From assembly GCF_020034665.1 (NCBI RefSeq), contig NZ_JAIQDI010000001.1, forward strand, positions 3,596,001-3,660,000: DNA of 64,000 nucleotides, given 5' to 3'. Every line of letters begins with the position of its first letter. The stretch's first letter is position 1. Of this stretch, positions 26,967-35,411 are shown piece by piece. A program made the position numbers and the translations under genes. The stretch comes from Niabella beijingensis (lineage in GTDB: Bacteria; Bacteroidota; Bacteroidia; Chitinophagales; Chitinophagaceae). The notes below the pieces were generated by a model. The model made no database searches. It had not been told where the DNA came from and was given only the letters and a program-made list of their open reading frames with translations.

Positions 26967-27102
26967 TTTTCTTTATATGGATTAATAATTCCAGCTGCTT
27001 TTTGGATAATCCCGCAGAGGAGCAATGACCGGATTACAGATTAAAAAAAGCGGTGTTTTCTTTTCTGTCCCGCCGATTGCACAGGCTTTTGATACAGCCC
27101 TT

Positions 27103-28452
27103 TTATTTGGCCGCAGGCACACCGGGCAATACCGGCAGACTTTCATTACCGTTCTGGCTGACGGATTGAATGGCGAAGAAATAATTGTCTTTTGAGTAAG
27201 GGATAGTGATGGCGGTGCTGGTGGTAAAGATCTTTTTTTCCCACCGGGCACTGCTGGTTTCCCGCAGCAACAGATAGTAGCCGGAGCCGTTAGCAACAGG
27301 ATCCCATTTTACCGTAGTGGAATTTTCCAGCCCTTTTGTAACGTATATGACGTTCTTTGGCACCAGCGGTGCTTTTGCAAGGTTGGCCAGTGTAACCAGA
27401 TTGAGTGCCGTATTTTTTCTCAGGTACTCAAAGTCCATAAATTCCGGCAGGTCGCCATATTGCGTACCGTTCTCGGTTCGCAGGTCCTGGTGCTGGTGTT
27501 CAAAGTTCTCATTCATTTCAGTGATGCGCACGGCGGTATAACCCTTCTCAACAAACGGACTGTGGTCGCCATTGCGGAGGAACCGGTCGTTGCGGTAAAC
27601 AAGCTTTACCGTCATGTTGTCTACATAACGTTCACCCACTTCTTTGAAGTAGCGCGCCAGTTGCCGCGGGGCACCATCATTTTCCAGGCCAAGAGACCGG
27701 ATCTTTGCAAATCTCGCGGGATCCGTACCCAAAGGGATGCCTTCGCTGAAAACGCGTACCTGGGTATTGTTGATCACCCGGGTTTCGTTGCTGTTATTGC
27801 TCCCGATGATATCATTGTTGAGCAACGCTTCCAGCTGCCACTTTTTTTCCTGCAAACTGCTGGCCAGGAACCTGGCACCCAGCAGTCCCTGCTCTTCACC
27901 GGAGGTAGCCACAAAAACCACTGTTGCCGGGAAAGGCTGCCGGCTCATGATCCTGGCGCACTCTATTACAGCTGCTACCCCGCTGCCATCATCATTGGCT
28001 CCGGGTGCACTACCCGTCCGGTCCATTACATCGCTGCGCCGGCTGTCGAGGTGGCCGGTGATCATAAATACCCGGTGGTCCTGCGGATCGGTCCCTTTTA
28101 AAACCGCCACCACGTTCCCCAACACAAAGGAGTTGTCTACCCGTTTGCCATCGGGATTGTAGGTGATGGTATCGATAAAAGAAGAGAGCCTTTTCCCGTC
28201 GCCGGCAAATTGCCGGAATTTATGAAGCACCCATTGCTGTGCTGCACCGATGCCTTCTTTGTTTTCAGAAAGCCTGCTCAAAGTATGGCGGGTGTTGAAT
28301 TGCATCAGTGCGGTAATGTATGATTTTAACGAGTCGGCAGAAACCTCTTGCACCATTTTTTCGATTACGGGGTCTTTGTGGATAATGGTTTGGGCATGAA
28401 TGCGGAGCACTGAGCAGCAAATCAGGCCATATAGCATATATTTTTTTATCAT
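27103..28452 (-). CDS. Secreted M28-family zinc metallopeptidase
   Basis: Aminopeptidase-like peptidase of family M28. From the ATG at 28452 the product has 449 residues with a signal peptide (MIKKYMLYGLICCSVLRIHAQ). The metal and catalytic segments are visible: TGHLDS (His and Asp region near 150), GANDDGSGVAAV (about 172-183), SGEEQGLLGA (about 208-217) and NNDIIG. A C-terminal fibronectin-type-III-like region (about 360-445) follows the catalytic domain. A longer frame open to 28509 adds 19 residues that would break the signal peptide, so the later ATG is preferred. Single gene on the minus strand. Confidence 0.92.
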   Translation of the reverse strand: MIKKYMLYGLICCSVLRIHAQTIIHKDPVIEKMVQEVSADSLKSYITALMQFNTRHTLSRLSENKEGIGAAQQWVLHKFRQFAGDGKRLSSFIDTITYNPDGKRVDNSFVLGNVVAVLKGTDPQDHRVFMITGHLDSRRSDVMDRTGSAPGANDDGSGVAAVIECARIMSRQPFPATVVFVATSGEEQGLLGARFLASSLQEKKWQLEALLNNDIIGSNNSNETRVINNTQVRVFSEGIPLGTDPARFAKIRSLGLENDGAPRQLARYFKEVGERYVDNMTVKLVYRNDRFLRNGDHSPFVEKGYTAVRITEMNENFEHQHQDLRTENGTQYGDLPEFMDFEYLRKNTALNLVTLANLAKAPLVPKNVIYVTKGLENSTTVKWDPVANGSGYYLLLRETSSARWEKKIFTTSTAITIPYSKDNYFFAIQSVSQNGNESLPVLPGVPAAK

Positions 28453-28582
28453 ACAGAAATGGATTGGAGAATTCAAAAGTAGTAAAAAGCAGGCAGGAGT
28501 TGAACACATGACATTGGTTTAGGCAGCGTACTTTTTTTACTTTAAATTTAACGCAGTATAAAAACAGAAAGGATAGCAGAAA

Positions 28583-29095
28583 GTGAAACTCCGACAAACT
28601 CCTAAAACGCATTTTAGTACATGCGGATTTATATTAATTACCGGGATCCTGGTATTCCTGATAGGGATCTGTTTTAATGCGGACGCAACCCTTTGGAGTA
28701 TATTCATTCTTTATTATTTGTTAACCACGCTGCCTGCCGTGTATCTTCATATCCTCTATTATTTAAAAAATAAAGGAGAAGCGATTGAATTGAAGCCTGA
28801 TCAGATCATTGTTTTACGATCGAGTAGGGAGCAGGTTTACACGGGTAAAGATATTTCAAAGATCATCGTCTGTAAGTCGGCAAACATGGATAACGGTATT
28901 CCAATGATGGCAGTGGAATATTATTATTACGCCGAAATCGTAATGAACAATGGGGAGAATGTGGTTATAACCTGTCTTATGTCCAGAAAAATAGACGCGA
29001 TCTTAAAGGGATATCTGAATGTCTCATTTTATCGCGATAAAAATGTTTTTAGTCTGTTTAAATGGCGGAAATCAATTTCAGCTGTTACTTTATAA
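28583..29095 (+). CDS. Hypothetical membrane protein, PH-like architecture
   Basis: A 170-residue protein with two N-terminal hydrophobic segments (about 14-32 and 37-60), followed by a soluble beta-rich part (LKPDQIIVLRSSREQVYTGKD...). This two-helix-plus-beta-domain layout resembles bacterial PH-domain membrane proteins, but I cannot assign a function. It opens an AT-rich stretch of small genes and remnants (28583-30507) that differs in composition from its surroundings. The start at 28583 is not ATG-supported by a ribosome binding site; its reading begins with a GTG. Confidence 0.6.
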   Translation: MKLRQTPKTHFSTCGFILITGILVFLIGICFNADATLWSIFILYYLLTTLPAVYLHILYYLKNKGEAIELKPDQIIVLRSSREQVYTGKDISKIIVCKSANMDNGIPMMAVEYYYYAEIVMNNGENVVITCLMSRKIDAILKGYLNVSFYRDKNVFSLFKWRKSISAVTL

Positions 29096-29111
29096 TATCT
29101 GGTGCTCTTAA

Positions 29112-29357
29112 AAAGAATATAAGCCCCGCCAGTGGCAATCATCGATCATTAGTTGTACCGGAACGTACGATGTTTCTTTTAACAACCTGAAAACCGCTGT
29201 TTATGTTGAATGTCTGAATGAGAATTTTTTAAGCTTAAACCCGGAACCTGATATACAGCAGTGGCGACCTTCAACGGGAGATGCCGAAGCAGATCGGCAA
29301 GTGGTCGAGGAATTCAATCAGGGAATTTATAACTGGACAGACTATTTTCAAGAATAA
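29112..29357 (+). pseudogene. Start-less gene remnant
   Basis: An 81-codon open frame (ends TAA 29355-29357) without a usable start codon; the upstream codon in frame is a stop at 29109-29111. The translation looks protein-like (EYKPRQWQSSIISCTGTYDV..., ending NQGIYNWTDYFQE). Probably the C-terminal end of a decayed gene. The family is not recognised. Confidence 0.4.
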
Positions 29358-29377
29358 ACAACTAATTTTAAAAGTAA

Positions 29378-29789
29378 ATGTTAAGTTTATATTATAAAAT
29401 TTGGATCGATTGTATCGTCAGGGGTAGATCACAGGAGAATAATAAGAAAAACTGGAAAGTGATGAGTATTTTATTCATGACCTTAGCGATGTCTTTTAAT
29501 CTCATTGTTTTTATAATTAGTTTTAGAAAAATTTGTAGTAAAAAGAGATTTTTATACAATTAATATTCCACAACTTAGAGGCTATTTGAAAAGTTTTGTC
29601 AGTTTTGTATTGTTATATTTTTCTCCATGCTTAATTGCCAATTATTTTTTGATTTTTAAAAATCAAAAGTATAAAGCTGTAATAGAGAAATACCCGTATA
29701 ATAACGGTAAACTTTTTGTGGCATATTTTTTTATATCAATGCTGTCGCCAATAATATATATGTGGATCGGCATTTTTTTTCTATCATAA
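29378..29789 (+). pseudogene. Small membrane protein gene broken by a +1 frameshift
   Basis: Two frames, 29378-29563 and, in the next frame, up to 29789, together encode what looks like one protein of about 137 residues. The first part begins MLSLYYKIWIDCIVR and has one hydrophobic segment; the second, read back upstream of 29586 in its own frame (RDFYTINIPQLRGYLKSF), continues smoothly with two more hydrophobic segments. Many Bacteroidota encode small membrane proteins beginning MLSLYYKIWVDCI with this same layout (recalled family resemblance, not searched). One extra base near 29515-29540, in the TTTT or AAAAA runs, would explain the break, so either sequencing error or real decay. Confidence 0.6.
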
Positions 29790-30111
29790 CTTTAGCACTT
29801 CCGGCGTAATAATCCTGCGCATGCGAAATCATCCATCTTGTAATTGATGGTATTGGCTGTCAGGTGCGTGCCAATATTTTTTGCAGGTGAAACAGCAGAA
29901 ATACACTGCAGCGGCCGGTTTACTTCTGACAAATACGCGATCTTTTGCCGAATGGAACAGTTTCTGGTCGTATAAAAGAAGCGAAGGGGAGCGATAAACA
30001 AACGTTACATGTGCTTAATAAGTTGGTATAGCGGACAATGTTATTGTACCTTTTAATACCTTTGAGGAGCGACTAAAAAATAGAAACCACACTAAAATTA
30101 TATATAGTTTT
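29790..30111. other. Intergenic stretch with a GC-richer remnant
   Basis: About 200 bases (29795-30000) are distinctly more GC-rich than the flanking small genes. A 69-codon minus-strand frame (29792-30001) covers it but resembles nothing I know; it may be a fragment of an older gene. Confidence 0.35.
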
Positions 30112-30507
30112 ATGATTGTTTTTTTTGATTTTCTATTTTACAATATCTCTAAGAAAATAGGGCTCGATAAAGAAGGGAATCCAAATTCAGATGCTGCTTT
30201 TATTCTGAGCGTGTTACAGTTTTTTAATATTAATGCCACAGTGCTTCTGATTTTAATCTTCAGAGGGTATGGCACTGAATCGATCAATAAATATGTTGCA
30301 GGAGGAATTTTATTGACTCTGATTATTTTTACCCATATCCGTTACTTCTATATCAAAAAATTCGATTATCACGCTATTGGTATGCGATGGGAAGCTAAAT
30401 CGGAACGGTATAAAAGTAAATTCGACGCAATTATGTGGATTTATATTGTTATCAGTATTGTACTCTTTATCGCTGCGTTAATCAAGGCTGGCAGCTGGGG
30501 AAGATAA
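30112..30507 (+). CDS. Hypothetical small membrane protein
   Basis: A 131-residue protein with three predicted membrane segments (about 28-48, 62-80 and 106-125) and a basic loop between the second and third (KKFDYHAIGMRWEAKSERYKSK). No family is recognised. It resembles in size, composition and topology the other small membrane proteins of this AT-rich island. Such genes can be orphan immunity proteins, but nothing here proves that. Confidence 0.6.
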   Translation: MIVFFDFLFYNISKKIGLDKEGNPNSDAAFILSVLQFFNINATVLLILIFRGYGTESINKYVAGGILLTLIIFTHIRYFYIKKFDYHAIGMRWEAKSERYKSKFDAIMWIYIVISIVLFIAALIKAGSWGR

Positions 30508-30620
30508 ATGAAATATATTAAACATAACGAATGTATCTTTTAATGTGACTGGGCACACCTTATTTCGTGAATATTTTTGGTAGATATACTTTTAATTCAT
30601 AAACGCCTTAAGAAGGACCT

Positions 30621-31610
30621 TCATACCACCGTTTCCTTATTGTATTTCAGCTTGTACTCCATCGGCGACAGCCCGGTGATCTTCCGGAATACTTCCCGGA
30701 AGGCCTTGGTATCGGAGTAACCCACCTCATACATTACCTCATTAATGGTTTTGCGGGTGGTTTCAAAAGCTTTCTTGGCTGATTCGATCTTTACCCGCTG
30801 CAAGTACTCAACCGGTGTGTTGTTGGTGGCCTTGATGAAGCGCCGGTCGAAGTTCCTCCTGCCTACCGCCAGCTTTTTTGAAAGCTCCTCAAAAGAGATC
30901 TTTTCCTCAAAATGTTCTTCGATATAAATCTGTGCTTTTTTTATCACTTCATCGCCATGCGATTTCTGCCCGGTGAAAATGGTAAAAGCCGACTGGGTAT
31001 GCCGGTCGATCTCCACTTGCAGGATCTTGGAACAATAAATAGCTGTGGGGCGGTCGTAATATTTCTCAACCAGGTAAAGCAACAGGTTCAGAAAAGAAAA
31101 ACCACCGCCGTTGGTATAAATACCTTCTTCGTCGGTAATGAGCTTTTCGGTTTTCAGGTGTACCCCGGGAAACAGGTCTTTGAAATTTTCGGCGGCGTTC
31201 CAGTGTATGGAGCAATTTTTTTTATGGAGCAGCCCGGTACTCGCCAGCATATAGGCGCCGGTGCACATACTGGCAACCTCAGCGCCCATTTTATACTGCT
31301 CCCTGATCCAGTCGGTGAGCAGTATGTTGCCCGCTGCCGCTTTTTTAAAGTCAATGGTCAGGGAAGGGATCAGGATCAGGTCGGTCCTGGAGATAGACGC
31401 GATATGGGCCTGCGGCTTTACGGTCAGCAGCCCGTCAAGGAATGCTGATTCGTGCGATACGCCTGCCGTTTCGATCCGGAACAGCGGATTTCTGTCAGTG
31501 GCCTGCCAGTAGTTATTGGCACAGGTAAATACCTGGTGGGCACCTACAATACAGGAAACGGTACTGGGAGCAGCTTGTGCATCGGGTATGAGGATGGTAA
31601 GATGTTTCAT
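30621..31610 (-). CDS. GlxA-family transcriptional regulator (DJ-1/PfpI domain plus AraC-type HTH)
   Basis: A 329-residue regulator. The N-terminal half (about 1-180) is an amidase-like DJ-1/PfpI domain with the EVASMCTGAYMLASTGLL nucleophile-elbow region (about 112-129, Cys in SMCTGA). The C-terminal part (about 220-325) is an AraC/XylS helix-turn-helix domain ending in the RKITGLSPMEYK motif. The frame is open to 31670, but MKHLTILIPDAQ at 31610 is the natural start. It is divergent from the twin SRPBCC gene across a 198-base region that contains palindromes, so it may control that gene. Confidence 0.9.
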   Translation of the reverse strand: MKHLTILIPDAQAAPSTVSCIVGAHQVFTCANNYWQATDRNPLFRIETAGVSHESAFLDGLLTVKPQAHIASISRTDLILIPSLTIDFKKAAAGNILLTDWIREQYKMGAEVASMCTGAYMLASTGLLHKKNCSIHWNAAENFKDLFPGVHLKTEKLITDEEGIYTNGGGFSFLNLLLYLVEKYYDRPTAIYCSKILQVEIDRHTQSAFTIFTGQKSHGDEVIKKAQIYIEEHFEEKISFEELSKKLAVGRRNFDRRFIKATNNTPVEYLQRVKIESAKKAFETTRKTINEVMYEVGYSDTKAFREVFRKITGLSPMEYKLKYNKETVV

Positions 31611-31748
31611 ACATTGTTTTTTGGAGTTCAGTGATCGGAAAATATCAGCCACACAAATTCGGCAGGACATACAAAATTAAAGAAAACATCTGTCCGGATC
31701 AACCCGTTACAAAGTCTGTTTTACACCCCCTGTCCACGGGTGGGTCAC

Positions 31749-31765
31749 ACTACCTTTGGGGTAGT
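31749..31765. promoter_or_regulatory. Short inverted repeat between the GlxA regulator and the SRPBCC gene
   Basis: ACTACC-TTTGG-GGTAGT (31749-31765) overlaps a TACCTTTG box (31751-31758) that fits TAnnTTTG and points toward the SRPBCC gene. No TTTG lies at the proper distance upstream, so the promoter call is weak; the palindrome could be an operator. Confidence 0.35.
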
Positions 31766-31808
31766 AAGCAGGTATTCAACAATATTTCTCATTTAAAAAT
31801 ATCAGAAA

Positions 31809-32738
31809 ATGAAAAGCCAGGATTTTACAACAACAATTGCAGTGGCCGCAACACCGGAAACCGTTTTCAATGCCGTGAATAATGTGCGCGGCTGGTGGTC
31901 CGAAAATATTGAAGGCAGCACCGACCAGCTCAACAGCGAGTTTGAGTATCACTACCAGGATGTGCATCGTTCCCGGATGCGGATCACCGGACTGGAGCCC
32001 AATAAAAAAGTGGTATGGAAGGTGCTGGATAATTATTTTAAATTCACGGCGGATGAAACGGAATGGAAAGGCACGCAGGTGATCTTTGAGCTTTCCGAAA
32101 AGAACGGAGAAACAATATTACAGTTTACGCATCAGGGGCTGGTGCCGGAATATGAATGTTACAATGTATGCCATGATGCCTGGACGCACTATATCCAGGA
32201 CAGCCTGAAGGCGCTTATTATTACGGGCAAAGGCAAACCGACTCCCAGGGAAACTGAAACGGGCGGCATCCCTGCTTCCCAGAAGAATGCTGTACTGAAT
32301 TTGCCCGCAGGAAAAAGTATCTGTCACCGGCTGCTGATCAAAGCTCCCGTGGAGAAGGTATATGAAGCCGTAACAACCCGGGAGGGCCTGGCAGGCTGGT
32401 GGACCCCCGATACTGTGGCCCGGCCGGAAGTGGGTGCTGTATTACGATTTGCTTTTGGTCCCGATTATTTCAAAGAGATGGAGGTTCTGGAACTTCAGCC
32501 TTACAGCCGGGTGCAATGGCGTTGCCTCAAAGCATTTGAGGACTGGATCGGTACTACGCTCACATTTGAGCTGAGCCCACACAAAGACGGCTGTGTATTA
32601 CTTTTCCATCACGATGGGTGGAAGGAGTATACGCCGGAGTTCGCTTCCTGCAGTTTTGATTGGGCGCTTTTTTTCCGAAGCCTGAAATTCCTTTGCGAAA
32701 CCGGCAAAGGATTTCCTTACCCGGACTTCAATCAATAA
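31809..32738 (+). CDS. Twin SRPBCC (AHSA1/START-like) domain protein
   Basis: A 309-residue cytoplasmic protein made of two tandem SRPBCC hydrophobic-ligand-binding domains. Domain 1 (about 1-140) starts with the FTTTIAVAATPETVFNAV pattern and has the WWSENIEG stretch; domain 2 (about 165-305) repeats it with LLIKAPVEKVYEAVTTREGLAGWWTPD (seen as a position). Both carry the aromatic WW near the cavity entrance. Single-domain AHSA1 proteins are common; the fused pair is less so. Ligand unknown. Divergent from a GlxA-type regulator and followed by its own terminator. Confidence 0.85.
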   Translation: MKSQDFTTTIAVAATPETVFNAVNNVRGWWSENIEGSTDQLNSEFEYHYQDVHRSRMRITGLEPNKKVVWKVLDNYFKFTADETEWKGTQVIFELSEKNGETILQFTHQGLVPEYECYNVCHDAWTHYIQDSLKALIITGKGKPTPRETETGGIPASQKNAVLNLPAGKSICHRLLIKAPVEKVYEAVTTREGLAGWWTPDTVARPEVGAVLRFAFGPDYFKEMEVLELQPYSRVQWRCLKAFEDWIGTTLTFELSPHKDGCVLLFHHDGWKEYTPEFASCSFDWALFFRSLKFLCETGKGFPYPDFNQ

Positions 32739-33266
32739 TATTTGTGCAGCGCCGGATTATTTCCCATTGGGTTCATATGTTTCTTTTACAGTGCCAATTG
32801 CCTCTAATAAGGCAATTTTTTTTGTACCTGGAGATGCCGGGGCCCCGGAGATGAAGGTCTAGCTAGTGGTTGGTGTGGATGCGGTGTGCGGTTCACAGGA
32901 TCTGATCGTCATTGTTTCCTGTAGTAAAAGTGTTGTTTGATTCCCATGACGGGCCGCTATGGCTGCGGATTTACGCGGTGCTTTAACAACAGGTTCCCAC
33001 CGGAACGAAATTGTTTATTCTTGGGTAATTATTTTAATTTTACAACGATAAGGATGACCCTCATATTTTGATTTTTCTCTCCCGTGTTTTTGCTCCGTGT
33101 TTTGTTCTACTGTTACTACTCATTCATCCTTGTTTTTATAGAAATAACGGTTCAGTAAAGAAGAACTGACCCCTCCCGGAAAGGTGTTTATTGAGTTCGT
33201 GTTGAGCCCGTAGTCTCCCCGGAGGGTATGTTCAGCAATATTGGTCAACACTAAATACAATGAATT
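32739..33266. other. Long intergenic region
   Basis: Besides the terminator at 32796-32823 no gene or repeat was recognised. The sequence around 32840-33000 is GC-rich and may be old coding DNA, but all frames are closed quickly. Confidence 0.5.
32796..32823 (+). terminator. Rho-independent terminator of the SRPBCC gene
   Basis: Stem AATTGCCT (32796-32803) with its complement (32810-32817), 6-base loop and an eight-T run. Confidence 0.85.
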
Positions 33267-33650
33267 ATGAAGCTTAAAGTACTGTTTATAACTGCTTCGG
33301 TTTATCTGGGGCTGTCCGGCCTGGGTTTTATTATGATACCACAGATCTTTGGTACGGGAGCCGTACCGCCCGATCCGTCTCCCGAGTTACTCACCTATTT
33401 AAGGGTCTTTGGAAGTCCGTTGCTGGGTATCGCGGTCCTGGATTGGATGGCACGAAACGAACCCTCTTCCAGCGCCAGGAACGCTATTATCATCGGGAAT
33501 ATAGTAGGTTTTGGAACTATTGCCTTACTGGATATTTGGGGGCTTCTTCATGAGGCCCGGCCGGCAACCTGGGTATTTGTGGTCATACACCTGTTTTTCA
33601 CATTGTCGTTTATAGTGATCGGGCGAAAAGCAATTTATAAAAGACAGTAG
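33267..33650 (+). CDS. Small four-helix membrane protein, unknown function
   Basis: A 127-residue hydrophobic protein with about four membrane segments (about 5-26, 48-63, 72-92 and 100-120). The last residues are basic (RKAIYKRQ), which suggests a cytoplasmic C-terminus. Topology is like that of small DUF4345/DoxX-like proteins of Bacteroidota, but no diagnostic motif is visible. Stands alone between two long non-coding stretches. Confidence 0.7.
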   Translation: MKLKVLFITASVYLGLSGLGFIMIPQIFGTGAVPPDPSPELLTYLRVFGSPLLGIAVLDWMARNEPSSSARNAIIIGNIVGFGTIALLDIWGLLHEARPATWVFVVIHLFFTLSFIVIGRKAIYKRQ

Positions 33651-33957
33651 TATTTACGAACAGCTGATTAATCCGAAGGCAGGAATACATAAGCCAAATA
33701 GGTAGAAATAAAGCAAAATCGCAACAGGAGGCGAGCCATCATGCTGCTGAATTTGTAGGTTCAAAAGATATTATACCAATCCTAAATTTTCAGCTCCTTC
33801 TTTGGTAGCCAGGATGTCAGAATACGCTTGAAAAGCGGTTTTTAAGAGGATCTGACTATTATACAGATTCTATAACACCAAATTAAACGCGAAGCAGCAA
33901 TAAGTGTGCGAAAATATAATTATTTTCGCACACTTAATAGTTGCAATTTCATTAACT
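33651..33957. other. Intergenic region ending in an inverted repeat
   Basis: No gene seen. The only structure is the 16-bp inverted repeat at 33901-33936 just upstream of the methyltransferase start. Confidence 0.5.
33901..33936. repeat. Perfect 16-bp inverted repeat upstream of the methyltransferase
   Basis: TAAGTGTGCGAAAATA (33901-33916), four bases, then the exact complement (33921-33936). It has no T run after it, so it is not a standard terminator. It lies 22 bases before the preferred ATG and may be an operator or a mobile-element scar. Confidence 0.6.
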
Positions 33958-34665
33958 ATGTCCGAGCAAAAAGCAAACAGAGACTTTAATCCATCTATCG
34001 GCCGGTCGGTTTATTTGGGACGGAACCTGTTAATCTCGAACCTGAAAAAACATTTTGGTGTATTGAAAGGTCGTATGCTGGATTTTGGATGCGGTAGTAA
34101 GCCCTATAAAAGCCTGATTAGTGTGGATGAGTATATCGGAGTGGATTATGAAGGTCAGGGGCATAGTCACGAGAATGAAGAGATAGATGTTTTTTACGAT
34201 GGTAAAACCATCCCTCTGGAATCAAATTCGTTTGATAGTGTCTTATCTACAGAGGTGTTTGAGCACGTGTTTAACCTGGAAGAAATACTGGTGGAAATAC
34301 ATCGGGTAATGAAACCCGGAGCTGTAATTCTTATTACCTGTCCCTTTATTATAGCAGAACATGAAGTGCCGAATGATTGTAGTCGCTATACTTCTTTTGG
34401 CTTGAAGAGCTTATTGGAACGAAAGGGGTTCGAAATAGTGCATTATGAAAAACTGGGTACTTCTGTGCAGGCTCAAATGCAAATGTTTATGTCTTACCTG
34501 GACAGTTATGTTTTATCAAAGCTGAATTTTATCAGGCCATTTAAAAATCTAGTGGCATTTTGCACCTTTGCCTGCCTTAATCTTTGGTGCAAAATAGTAA
34601 ATCGGGTTCTTCCTAAGCGGTACGATGCATTCCTGAACCACCTTGTCATTTGTAAAAAACGTTAA
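33958..34665 (+). CDS. Class I SAM-dependent methyltransferase
   Basis: A 235-residue Methyltransf_11-type enzyme. Motif I is clear: MLDFGCGSKPYKS (about residues 40-52); the acidic residue of motif II lies in IGVDYEG, and VLSTEVFEHVFNLEEILVEIHRVMKPGAVILITCPF (position about 94-130) is the classical motif-post-I region. It is near relatives of methyltransferases in sugar or O-antigen loci, but none surrounds it here. The frame is open upstream to a GTG at 33904, which would place the long inverted repeat inside the gene; the ATG at 33958 is therefore preferred. Substrate unknown. Confidence 0.88.
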   Translation: MSEQKANRDFNPSIGRSVYLGRNLLISNLKKHFGVLKGRMLDFGCGSKPYKSLISVDEYIGVDYEGQGHSHENEEIDVFYDGKTIPLESNSFDSVLSTEVFEHVFNLEEILVEIHRVMKPGAVILITCPFIIAEHEVPNDCSRYTSFGLKSLLERKGFEIVHYEKLGTSVQAQMQMFMSYLDSYVLSKLNFIRPFKNLVAFCTFACLNLWCKIVNRVLPKRYDAFLNHLVICKKR

Positions 34666-35170
34666 TTGATAAAACCAAGATGGTAATTCTGAATCGTGCT
34701 ATTAACGCAATAAGTCTTTTTATTGACAACAGAATTTTGGAATACAACACAATTTTTAGAACAACACCGTTTGACAGGGAGGCGCATTTTGTGTACCTGT
34801 TGCAGAACCTGGAGTGTCTTCACGCTCTGGGAGCTGATGCAATTTCTGTAGATCCTTCCTTTGAGGAACATTCTTTGGCGTTCTCCTGAGAAGGAAAAGT
34901 GGAACTTGTTATTTCCTTTGTAAAAGCTGGAACAGGGTTGCTAAGGTTTCAGAAAATAGCAGACGCAGTCAAAGTCGAATTGTAAAAATAAATATTTCGA
35001 TTCCAGAGAATGGATTTAAAGCTGAAAAATTCCGGGCCAAATCAGTAGCTACAATCCGGGGGCAATGCGGTGTAGCTTGGCGAATATGATGAAATAAATG
35101 ATATGAGGATATTCGGTTTATATAAATAATGGCACCATATTGTCTTCCAATGGTTCCATTTGGCGTTAAG
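34666..35170. other. Intergenic region with a possible decayed reading frame
   Basis: A frame from 34680 runs 69 codons to a TGA at 34887-34889 and then continues in the same frame for 31 further codons to a TAA at 34983-34985. Its translation (for example GADAISVDPSFEEHSLAFS) looks protein-like, so it may be a gene interrupted by a stop. No family is recognised. 34990-35170 shows nothing. Confidence 0.35.
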
Positions 35171-35244
35171 TGACCCGGATTGGATTCGAACCAATGACCT
35201 ACTGCTTAGAAGGCAGTTGCTCTATCCAGCTGAGCTACCGGGCC
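35171..35244 (-). tRNA. tRNA-Arg (anticodon UCU)
   Basis: Reading the minus strand from 35244 gives a 74-base cloverleaf: 7-bp acceptor stem (GGCCCGG with CCGGGTC, one G-U pair), D arm with AGCTCAGCTGGATAGAGC, anticodon stem ACTGC/GCAGT with loop CTTCTAA (anticodon TCT), T arm ATTGG-TTCGAAT-CCAAT and discriminator A. CCA is not encoded. It decodes AGA and likely AGG. Confidence 0.95.
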
Positions 35245-35316
35245 AATTATGTTTGTTATTGTCATTGATTACTGGCCTAACCAATGATTTTCCCGCTTTC
35301 CTCGTAAATGAGTGCG

Positions 35317-35324
35317 CAAAGATA
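35317..35324 (-). promoter_or_regulatory. Probable -7 box for tRNA-Arg
   Basis: TATCTTTG on the minus strand (35324-35317) fits TAnnTTTG and lies 72 bases upstream of the tRNA 5' end. No TTTG element is found at the expected distance. The same TATCTTTGC string occurs upstream of rpsF. Confidence 0.4.
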
Positions 35325-35373
35325 GACTAAATTTACCTGTTTTTGAAAAACATTGATGCAAAACCGGAAAAAA

Positions 35374-35405
35374 TTTGCTGGTATTGTTTTTGAAATTTAT
35401 ATTTG
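35374..35405 (+). promoter_or_regulatory. trp operon promoter
   Basis: TTTG (35374-35377), 20 bases, TATATTTG (35398-35405): one base from the optimal TTTG-N19-TAnnTTTG spacing. Since the -7 box ends at 35405, transcription should start within a few bases of the leader peptide's ATG at 35412. Confidence 0.65.
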
Positions 35406-35411
35406 CTCGTC

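Noticed and set aside
29790..30111. Integrase or transposase fragment
   Set aside because: The 69-codon minus-strand frame shows no catalytic residues or terminal repeats of known elements.
31749..31765. Full housekeeping promoter for the SRPBCC gene
   Set aside because: A TACCTTTG box exists but there is no TTTG about 19 bases upstream.
33904..33957. GTG start for the methyltransferase at 33904
   Set aside because: It lies inside the inverted repeat, giving an N-terminus dictated by the palindrome; the ATG at 33958 is more natural.
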